From Tsukamurella asaccharolytica (GTDB taxonomy: Bacteria > Actinomycetota > Actinomycetes > Mycobacteriales > Mycobacteriaceae), in NCBI RefSeq assembly GCF_007858435.1, contig NZ_VIGW01000008.1, forward strand, positions 1 to 64,000: a DNA stretch of 64,000 nt. The letters run 5' to 3'. Positions within the stretch are counted from its first letter, which is position 1. Each line of letters starts with the position of its first letter. Made by a program: the position numbers and the translations under genes. Under the pieces are notes generated by a model. It saw nothing but the letters and a program-made list of their open reading frames with translations, had not been told where the DNA came from and searched no databases. Positions 56,760 through 64,000 of the stretch are shown piece by piece.

Positions 56760-59700
56760 ATGACTGTCGACGACTTCGTCACCGCCAACGCACGCACCGC
56801 GCAGGGGCCGCGGAGCAACGACGCGCTGGTGGACAGGTTGGCAGCGGGGGAGCAGTACGCGCTGACCTTCGGCGGACAGGGCGGGCCGTGGCTGCCCGGC
56901 CTCGTCTCGCTCCTCGAGCAGACCGGCCTCGCCGACGATCCCGAGTACCGCGAGCTCTTCGACGGCTTCGTCGCGCGCGCCGACAGCGTGCTCGAACCCG
57001 TCCGTGCGGAACTCCTGCGCGCGCAGGCCCTGACCTTCGACCCGCTGCACTGGCGCGACGCCTCCATCGCCGCGTCCGAGGCGGAGACCACCGGCGACGA
57101 GGACGAGGACGCCGCTCAGGCCGCCGCGCCCGCCTCGCGCCGTCTCCTCGCCCCCCAGGTCGACGGCGCCGTCTTCTCCGTCCCCGGCGTCCTGTTCAGC
57201 CAGCTCGTGGCCCTCTACGGCCTCGAGGCCCAGGGCCTCGACCCGTGGGACGTGCCGCCCGTCGCCGCCATCGGCCACTCGCAGGGCCAGCTCGCGGTCT
57301 CCGCGTTCGCCTCGCGCGGCAACGAGGGCGACCTGCTCGCCATCGCGCGCCTCATCGGCGCTGCGGGCCGGGTCGTCGCCCGCCGCAAGGGCCTCGTCGC
57401 GCTCGGCGGCGCCACCCCGATGATGGCCGTCGCCGGCGTCCGCCAGGACAAGCTCGAGAAGCTGCTCGCCGACTTCACCGCCACCGTCGCCTTCGACGCC
57501 TGCGGCCCGGTGCTCGCGGTGCGCAACAACCGCAACTCCTTCGTGCTCACGGGCACCCCGAAGTTGCTCGCCGGCTTCCGCGAGTTCTGCGAGTCCGTCG
57601 CCGAGACCGAGGAGGAGCAGCGGAAGGAGAAGCTCACCGGCGGCGCCGCCTTCGCCCCCAAGTTCGAGGACGTCGCGGTCGACATCGGCTTCCACCACCC
57701 CGCCCTCGCCGACGGCGTCGGCCTGGTCACCGAGTGGGCCGAGCGCTGCGGCCTCGACACCGCCACCGCAGCCCGCCTCGCCGCCGCCGTCCTCGTCGAG
57801 CCCGTCGACTGGGTCGCCGAGGTCGAGGACGCCATCGGCAAGGGCGCACGCTGGCTCATCGACCTCGGTCCCGAGGACATCGCCACCAAGCTCTCGGCGG
57901 CACCCGCCCGCGGCCGCGGCGTCGGCCTCGTCCCCGCGACCACCCTGCGCGGCGCCCGCAATCTCTTCTCGCCCGGCGGCGTGCCGGAGCTGCCGCTGGC
58001 CTGGAGCGAGTTCACGCCCCGTCCGGTCACCCTGCCCGACGGCCGCACGGTGCTGTCCACCCGGTTCACCGAACTCACCGGCCGCAGCCCGATCCTGCTC
58101 GCCGGCATGACGCCGACCACCGTCGATCCCGGCATCGTCGCCGCGGCCGCCAACGCCGGCCACTGGGCAGAGCTGGCCGGCGGCGGTCAGGTCACCGAGC
58201 CGATCTTCGCCGACAACGTCGCGAAGCTGACCGCGCTCCTCGAGCCGGGCCGCGCCGCGCAGTTCAACTCGCTCTTCCTCGACCCGTATCTGTGGAAGCT
58301 GCAACTCGGCGGCAAGCGGATCGTGCAGAAGGCCCGCGCCGCGGGTGCCCCGCTCGACGGCGTCGTCATCACCGCCGGCATCCCCGAGCTGGAGGAGGCC
58401 ACGGCCCTCGTCGAGGAGCTCACCGAGGCCGGCATGCGGCACGTCGCGTTCAAGCCGGGCACCGTCGAGCAGATCCGGCAGGTGGCGCGCATCGCCGCCG
58501 AGGTCCCGCAGTACCCCGTCATCGTGCACGTCGAGGGCGGTAAGGCCGGCGGCCACCATTCGTGGGAGGACCTCGACGAGCTGCTGCTCGTGACCTACGC
58601 CGAGCTTCGCGACCGCAACAACGTCGTGCTCGCGGTCGGCGGCGGTATCGGCACCCCCGAGCTGGCGGCCCAGTACCTCTCCGGCGAGTGGTCGCGGAAG
58701 TACGGTGCGCCTGCGATGCCCGTCGACGGCATCCTCGTCGGCACCGCCGCGATGGCCACTCTCGAGGCGACCACGTCGGACGACGTCAAGCGCCTGCTCG
58801 CGGAGATCCCCGGCACTCCCGACTGGATCGGCGCCGGTCACGCCGGCGGCGGCATGGCGTCGGGCCGCAGCCAGCTGGGCGCCGACATCCACGAGATCGA
58901 CAACACCGCCTCCGCGTGCGGCCGCCTGCTCGACGAGGTCGCCGGTGACGGCGATGCCGTCGCCGAGCGCCGCGACGAGATCATCGCCGCGATGGCGGGC
59001 ACCGCGAAGCCGTACTTCGGCGACGCCGACGCGATGACCTACGCGCAGTGGCTCGAGCGCTACCTCGAGCTGTCGGTCGGCACCCGGGAGCAGGTCGCCG
59101 CCGCGGACGCGAGCCGCTTCGGAGACTACGGCTGGCTCGACATCACGCACCAGGACCGCTTCCTGTCGATGCTGCACCGCGCCGAGGCCCGTCTCGCGCC
59201 GGAGGACCGCGGCCCCATCGAGACCGCTTTCGCCGACGTCGATGCGACCGACGACGCCTACGCCGCGCTCGAGCGGCTGCTGCAGCGCTATCCCGAGGCG
59301 ACGTCGACCCGCCTGCATCCGGCCGACGTGCCCTTCTTCGTCTCGCTGTGCCGCACTCCCGGTAAGCCGGTGAACTTCGTGCCCGTCGTCGACAAGGACG
59401 TCCGCCGCTGGTGGCGCTCCGACTCGCTGTGGCAGGCCCACTCGCCCCGCTACTCCGCCGACGAGGTGTGCATCATTCCCGGCCCGGAGGCCGTCGCCGG
59501 CATCACCCGCGTCGACGAGCCCGTCGGCGACCTGCTCGATCGCTTCGAGGCCGAGCTGGTCCGCCGCCGCCTCGGCGAGGGCGTCGTCGCGCAGCCCGTC
59601 GCCGGCCGCCGCGTCGTGCCCGGCGTCGATTCGGTCCCGCTCGCCCGGGCCCTCGCCGCCACGAACATCCTGTGGGCCGGCCGCCTCGTGCACAGCCCGG

Positions 59701-62700
59701 TCGCGCGTCTCGGCGCCGGCAGCAGCTGGACGGTCGACGGCGACTCCGCGCTGCACGAAGCCACGGGCGCCCGCCTGCGGGTGACCGGCCCGAACGCCGT
59801 CGTCCTGGAGATCCCGGTCTCCGGCGCCGAGCTCGTCATTCCGATCCAGGTCCCCGACAGCTGCGCCGACGGCGGAGTGCCCGTCGTCGAACTCGGCGCC
59901 GCGAGCGAGTCGATGTCGAAGCTGGTCGCGCTCGCCGCCGCGGGCGACCTGCCCGCCGTCACCGTGGAGAACGGAGCTGCCGCCGCCTCCATCACGTTCG
60001 ACTTCCGCGCCGAGGACGCCGCCGATCACGCGGCGATCACCGCGGACAGCCTCCCCGTCGGGCTGTCGGCCCTGTACGGCGACGAGCAGCTGGCCGTGCC
60101 GGACGCCTTCGTCGGCCTGTGCTGGCCCGCGTCGTTCGCCGTGGTCGGCGCTGCCACCACCGCCGAGGGCCGCCCCGTGGTCGAGGGCATGCTCGACCTT
60201 GTCCATCTGGACCACGCGATCGAGCTGGCCGCCAACCCGACGCCGGGCGCCTACCGCGCCACCGCGCGCCTGGAGGACGTGACGGCCACCGACATCGGCA
60301 CCGTCGTGACCGTCGGCATCGACGTCCGGGCACCGGGGGCCGACGCCCCCGCCGTCGTCACGACCGAACGCTTCGCGATCCGCGGCCGCACCGGTGAGGC
60401 CGAGCTCGCCGACCCGCAGCCCGCGGGCGGCGCGCGTGGCGAGACGGCCACCGAGACCCCGCGCAAGCGGGTCCGCCAGGCCGTGGTGAACGCGCCGCAG
60501 GACATGAGCGGTTTCGCCGCCGTCTCCGGCGACCACAACCCCATCCACACCTCGCAGGTCGCCGCCAGCCTGGCGGGCCTGCCCGGCCCGATCGTGCACG
60601 GCATGTGGCTCTCCGCCGCCGCGCAGCAGGTCGCGTCCGCCTCGAACGGCGACGTCATGCACCGCAAGATCCGCGGCTGGACCACCCGCTTCCTGGGCAT
60701 GGTCCTCCCGGGCGACGAGGTGCAGTTCACCGTCGAACGCGTCGGCATCGACCGCGGCGGCGAGTTGCTCGAGGTCACCGCGCGGGTCGGTGACGACCTC
60801 GTGATGGCCGCGTCGGCCGTGGCCTTCCCGGCCGTCACCGCGTACGTCTTCCCGGGCCAGGGCATCCAGGGCAAGGGGATGGGCCTGAACCAGCGCTCGC
60901 GCAGCAAGGCCGCGCGCGAGGTCTGGGACGCCGCCGACGCCCACACGCGCGAGAAGCTGGGCTTCTCGATCCTCGCCGTGGTCCGCGACAACCCCCTGTC
61001 GATCCGCGCGAACGGCACCGTCTACTCCCATCCCGACGGTGTGCTCTACCTGACCGAGTTCACGCAGGTCGCGATGGCCACCGTGGCCTGCGCGCAGCTC
61101 GCCGAGCTCACCGAGATCGGCGCCCGCGTCGACGACCCGATCATCGCCGGACACTCCGTGGGCGAGTACAACGCGCTGGCCTCCGCCGGCGTGCTCCCGC
61201 TGGGCACGATCCTCGAGACCGTCTTCCACCGCGGCCGCATCATGCAGCAGCTGGTGCCCCGCGACGAGCAGGGCCGCAGCCCCTACGCGATGGCCGCGCT
61301 CCGCCCGGAGCTCTTCGACGTCGACGACGCCGAGATCGCCGAGTGGGTCGAGGGCAATCTGGAGGGCGCCGACGAGTTCGCCGAGATCGTCAACCTCAAC
61401 CTGCGGGGCGCGCAGTACGTCGTGGTCGGCAACCAGGCCGGGCTCGACGCGCTGGAGAAGGCGATCGCCGAACGCACCGGCAGCCCGAAGGCCTTCCAGC
61501 TGGTGCCGGGCATCGACATCCCGTTCCACTCGTCGGTCCTGCGCGACGGCGTGCCGGAGTTCGCGGCGCGCCTGGAGGAGCTGGTGCCCGCCGAGTTCGA
61601 CTACACCAAGCTCGTCGGCAAGTACCTCCCGAACCTGGTGGCGCGCCCGTTCGAGCTGACCGCCGACTTTGCGCTCTCCATCCTCGACGTGGTGCCCAGC
61701 GAGCCGGTCCGCGCGCTCGTCGCCGACTGGGACGCGGCCGCCGCGAACCCGATGGCCACGGCCCGCACCCTGCTCATCGAGCTCCTCGCGTGGCAGTTCG
61801 CCAGCCCCGTCCGGTGGATCGAGACGCAGGACCAGCTGCTCATCGACACCGACCACGGCGGCCTGGGCGTCGAGCGGTTCATCGAGGTGGGCCTCGCGTC
61901 CGCCCCGACGCTCGCGAACCTCGCCAGCCGCACCCTGGCGCTCGCCTCCTACCAGCGGGCCGCCGCGACCGTGCTCAACGCCGAGCGCGACGCCGCGAAG
62001 GTCTTCGCGACCGACGAGGACGTCCCGGAGGACGAGGTCGACGACGCGCCCGCCGAGGCCGCGGCGCCCGCCGCGACGGCGGCCCCGGCCGCCGCGCCGG
62101 TCACGAGCGCACCGTCGGGCGGCCCCCGACCGGCCGACCTCGGCTTCGACGCCGCGGACGCCACCCGCGCCATGATCGCGATCTGGACCAAGATGCGTCC
62201 GGACCAGCTGGAGAAGACCGACACCATCGAGACGCTGTGCGACGGCGTGAGCTCGCGCCGCAACCAGCTGCTCCTCGACCTGGGCAGCGAGCTCAACCTC
62301 GGCGCCATCGACGGTGCCGCAGAGGCCGACCTGCCGACCCTGGCCGGCACCGTCACCAAGCTGGCCCGCACGTACAAGCCGCTCGGCCCCGTGCTCTCCG
62401 AGACCGTCGGCAACCAGCTGCGCAAGCTGCTGGGCTCGACCGGCAAGCGGCCGAACTACATCACCGAGTACGTGACCGGCACCTGGGAGCTGGGCCCGGG
62501 CTGGGCGCAGCACACTGTGCTCGCGCTGGCCACCGGCACCCGCGAGGGCGCCTCGGTCCGCGGCGGCGACCTGGCGACGCTGCTCGACGGCCCCGTCTCC
62601 AACGCGGCCGCGCTCGACGCGCTGATCGACCGCGCGGTCGCCGAGGTCGGCGCCGCGCAGGGCGTGCCCGTCGGCAAGCCGTCGGCCGGCGGCGGTGGCG

Positions 62701-64000
62701 CGGGCGCCACCGTCGACGCGGCGGCGCTCGCCGAGTTCACCTCGGCGATCACCGGCCCCGATGGCGCCCTGGCCGCCTCGGCCCGCGTGCTCCTGAGCAA
62801 GTTGGGTCTCGAGGACGAGCAGGGGGGCCTGCCCTCGCTCGACGACGAGTCGGAGCGGCTCGCCGCGCTGATCGCCACCGAGCTGGGCGACGACTGGGCG
62901 ACCTCGGTCGCGCCGGCCTTCGACGCCAACAAGGCCGTCCTCATCGACGACCGCTGGGCCAGCGCCCGCGAGGACCTGCTCCGCGTGTGGAACATGGACC
63001 CGGCGACCTTCCCGACCTACAGCAAGCACATTCTGGAGACCGCCAAGGGCGCAGGCAAGGCGCTGCAGGACCAGGCGCGGTGGTGGGAGAAGAAGGCCAC
63101 CGAGGCCGGCCGCCCGGAGCACGCCCGGGCCTACGCCTTCCTTTCCGGCCTGGCCACGAGCAGCCCGGAGCCGGGCGTCTACGCCGGCGAGGTCGCCGTC
63201 GTCACCGGGGCCTCCGCCGGGTCGATCGCTGCGGCCGTCGCCGCGCGCCTGCTCGCGGGCGGTGCGACGGTGATCGCGACGACCAGCCGGCTCGACGACA
63301 AGCGGCTCGACTTCTTCAAGGAGCTCTACCGCACCAGCGCCCGGACCGACGCCGCGCTGTGGGTCGTGCCCGCGAACATGGCGAGTTACGCCGATGTCGA
63401 CGCGCTCAGCGCGTGGATCGGGGAGCGTCAGGCCGAGACCGTCGGCCCGTACACCATGGTCCACAAGGAGGCCCTGGTCCCGACGATGCTGTTCCCGTTC
63501 GCGGCGCCCCGCGTCTCGGGCGACATGTCGGACGCCGGCCCGCGCGCCGAGCTCGAGATGAAGATCCTGCTGTGGTCGGTCGAGCGGCTCATCGCCGGTC
63601 TCGCCGCCATCGGCAAGGACACCGACCTGGCCTCGCGGCTGCACGTCGTGCTCCCGGGTTCGCCGAACCGCGGCATGTTCGGCGGCGACGGTGCCTACGG
63701 CGAGTCGAAGGCCTCCCTGGACGCCCTCGTCACCCGCTGGAGCGCCGAGAAGTCCTGGTCCGAGCGCGTCACCCTGGCTCACGCCATCATCGGCTGGGTC
63801 CGCGGCACGGGCCTCATGGGCGGCAACGACCCGCTGGTCGAGGCCGTCGAGGCGGCCGGCGTGCGCACCTGGTCCACCTTCGAGATGGCCGACAAGCTGC
63901 TGGCGAACGCCAGCGCCGAGGCGCGGGAGCGCGCCGCGACGGCGCCGCTGTTCGACGACCTCACCGGCGGCCTGGGCGGCGTCACCCTGGATATGAAGGC
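56760..64000 (+). CDS. fas: Type I fatty acid synthase (partial, runs off the window)
   Basis: One open frame of 2413 codons so far, no stop. FAS I makes C16-C26 acyl-CoAs that feed membrane lipids and mycolic acids. Domain order: acetyltransferase (Ser174 in GHSQGQ), enoyl reductase (GGKAGGHHSW near 594), MaoC-like dehydratase (SGDHNPIHT near 1257), malonyl/palmitoyl transferase (Ser1465 in AGHSVGEYNA), acyl carrier (about 1790-1900, SSRRNQLLLDLGSEL), and ketoreductase (VVTGASAGS near 2146; YGESKASLDAL near 2311). Ketosynthase lies beyond the edge. ATG 56760 follows GAGGAG. I sampled the frame at several points across the gene and found no break. Confidence 0.97.
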   Translation, partial: MTVDDFVTANARTAQGPRSNDALVDRLAAGEQYALTFGGQGGPWLPGLVSLLEQTGLADDPEYRELFDGFVARADSVLEPVRAELLRAQALTFDPLHWRDASIAASEAETTGDEDEDAAQAAAPASRRLLAPQVDGAVFSVPGVLFSQLVALYGLEAQGLDPWDVPPVAAIGHSQGQLAVSAFASRGNEGDLLAIARLIGAAGRVVARRKGLVALGGATPMMAVAGVRQDKLEKLLADFTATVAFDACGPVLAVRNNRNSFVLTGTPKLLAGFREFCESVAETEEEQRKEKLTGGAAFAPKFEDVAVDIGFHHPALADGVGLVTEWAERCGLDTATAARLAAAVLVEPVDWVAEVEDAIGKGARWLIDLGPEDIATKLSAAPARGRGVGLVPATTLRGARNLFSPGGVPELPLAWSEFTPRPVTLPDGRTVLSTRFTELTGRSPILLAGMTPTTVDPGIVAAAANAGHWAELAGGGQVTEPIFADNVAKLTALLEPGRAAQFNSLFLDPYLWKLQLGGKRIVQKARAAGAPLDGVVITAGIPELEEATALVEELTEAGMRHVAFKPGTVEQIRQVARIAAEVPQYPVIVHVEGGKAGGHHSWEDLDELLLVTYAELRDRNNVVLAVGGGIGTPELAAQYLSGEWSRKYGAPAMPVDGILVGTAAMATLEATTSDDVKRLLAEIPGTPDWIGAGHAGGGMASGRSQLGADIHEIDNTASACGRLLDEVAGDGDAVAERRDEIIAAMAGTAKPYFGDADAMTYAQWLERYLELSVGTREQVAAADASRFGDYGWLDITHQDRFLSMLHRAEARLAPEDRGPIETAFADVDATDDAYAALERLLQRYPEATSTRLHPADVPFFVSLCRTPGKPVNFVPVVDKDVRRWWRSDSLWQAHSPRYSADEVCIIPGPEAVAGITRVDEPVGDLLDRFEAELVRRRLGEGVVAQPVAGRRVVPGVDSVPLARALAATNILWAGRLVHSPVARLGAGSSWTVDGDSALHEATGARLRVTGPNAVVLEIPVSGAELVIPIQVPDSCADGGVPVVELGAASESMSKLVALAAAGDLPAVTVENGAAAASITFDFRAEDAADHAAITADSLPVGLSALYGDEQLAVPDAFVGLCWPASFAVVGAATTAEGRPVVEGMLDLVHLDHAIELAANPTPGAYRATARLEDVTATDIGTVVTVGIDVRAPGADAPAVVTTERFAIRGRTGEAELADPQPAGGARGETATETPRKRVRQAVVNAPQDMSGFAAVSGDHNPIHTSQVAASLAGLPGPIVHGMWLSAAAQQVASASNGDVMHRKIRGWTTRFLGMVLPGDEVQFTVERVGIDRGGELLEVTARVGDDLVMAASAVAFPAVTAYVFPGQGIQGKGMGLNQRSRSKAAREVWDAADAHTREKLGFSILAVVRDNPLSIRANGTVYSHPDGVLYLTEFTQVAMATVACAQLAELTEIGARVDDPIIAGHSVGEYNALASAGVLPLGTILETVFHRGRIMQQLVPRDEQGRSPYAMAALRPELFDVDDAEIAEWVEGNLEGADEFAEIVNLNLRGAQYVVVGNQAGLDALEKAIAERTGSPKAFQLVPGIDIPFHSSVLRDGVPEFAARLEELVPAEFDYTKLVGKYLPNLVARPFELTADFALSILDVVPSEPVRALVADWDAAAANPMATARTLLIELLAWQFASPVRWIETQDQLLIDTDHGGLGVERFIEVGLASAPTLANLASRTLALASYQRAAATVLNAERDAAKVFATDEDVPEDEVDDAPAEAAAPAATAAPAAAPVTSAPSGGPRPADLGFDAADATRAMIAIWTKMRPDQLEKTDTIETLCDGVSSRRNQLLLDLGSELNLGAIDGAAEADLPTLAGTVTKLARTYKPLGPVLSETVGNQLRKLLGSTGKRPNYITEYVTGTWELGPGWAQHTVLALATGTREGASVRGGDLATLLDGPVSNAAALDALIDRAVAEVGAAQGVPVGKPSAGGGGAGATVDAAALAEFTSAITGPDGALAASARVLLSKLGLEDEQGGLPSLDDESERLAALIATELGDDWATSVAPAFDANKAVLIDDRWASAREDLLRVWNMDPATFPTYSKHILETAKGAGKALQDQARWWEKKATEAGRPEHARAYAFLSGLATSSPEPGVYAGEVAVVTGASAGSIAAAVAARLLAGGATVIATTSRLDDKRLDFFKELYRTSARTDAALWVVPANMASYADVDALSAWIGERQAETVGPYTMVHKEALVPTMLFPFAAPRVSGDMSDAGPRAELEMKILLWSVERLIAGLAAIGKDTDLASRLHVVLPGSPNRGMFGGDGAYGESKASLDALVTRWSAEKSWSERVTLAHAIIGWVRGTGLMGGNDPLVEAVEAAGVRTWSTFEMADKLLANASAEARERAATAPLFDDLTGGLGGVTLDMK

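Noticed and set aside
56694-63782. 2362-codon open frame antisense to fas
   Set aside because: It mirrors the fas gene codon for codon, has the Arg/Gly/Ala/Val-rich make-up of antisense high-GC frames and no recognisable domain.

Overview
The window is high-GC actinobacterial DNA packed with genes. A single-polypeptide type I fatty acid synthase, NucS, the Mec-CysO-CysM route to cysteine, GlgE, an LCP cell-wall ligase and gene order matching the Rv1321-Rv1343c stretch of Mycobacterium tuberculosis place it in the order Mycobacteriales. Tsukamurella is my best guess for the genus; that is inference from gene content and style, not from a search. The window opens on the tail of an rRNA operon (23S end and 5S) and closes inside fas. 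I see no transposase, integrase, phage gene or CRISPR array, so this reads as stable chromosome.

Layout. 1-485: 23S tail, 5S and terminator. 485-8.8 kb: nucS, a small zinc-ribbon-like protein, a DivIVA-like coiled-coil protein, methylmalonyl-CoA epimerase, thiolase, a DUF3817 membrane protein, a hydrolase fused to a degenerate acyl-CoA ligase, and a thioredoxin-like protein. 8.8-15.9 kb: a frameshifted solute-binding lipoprotein, an esterase, an acyl-CoA synthetase, a LysR/mqo divergent pair and an MBL hydrolase coupled to glgB. 15.9-22.3 kb: glgB, glgE and a DinG-type helicase. 22.3-32.5 kb: a LysR/SnoaL-like divergent pair, a glyoxylate-to-glycerate operon (hyi, glxR, gcl, glycerate kinase) and a urate-degradation operon (OHCU decarboxylase, HIU hydrolase, uricase, NCS2 permease), plus two small genes divergent from it. 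32.5-36 kb: a TetR/hydrolase pair with twin operators, and pncA/pncB. 36-45.3 kb: clpS, DUF2017, mec, cysO, cysM, rhomboid, an Rv1339-like hydrolase, rph, rdgB, an LCP protein, secreted and tiny membrane proteins, tRNA-Leu, an LprD-like protein and a second DUF3817 protein. 45.3-56.5 kb: FadD15-like ligase, DEAD-box helicase, a 1405-residue helicase-nuclease, an AroE-like protein, a type VII secretion-type low-complexity protein and a sirtuin. 56.8 kb to the end: fas.

How it fits together. The urate and glyoxylate operons share a direction and each has a near-perfect CRP/GlxR-type palindrome upstream, suggesting joint control by cAMP or carbon status; the steps between allantoin and glyoxylate are not here. 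GlgE and GlgB form the maltose-1-phosphate route to alpha-glucan. Mec trims CysO so that CysM can use its thiocarboxylate as sulfur donor. Several genes have a TANNNT hexamer ending exactly seven bases before the start codon, the signature of leaderless transcripts.

The observations most worth checking are: two single-base frameshifts in G/C runs (solute-binding protein and uricase); the hydrolase-ligase fusion whose ligase half has lost its key ATP-handling motifs; twin 16-bp operators between the TetR gene and its divergent hydrolase; the lone helicase-nuclease; and a 40-bp imperfect palindrome upstream of fas. No function was confirmed by database search.
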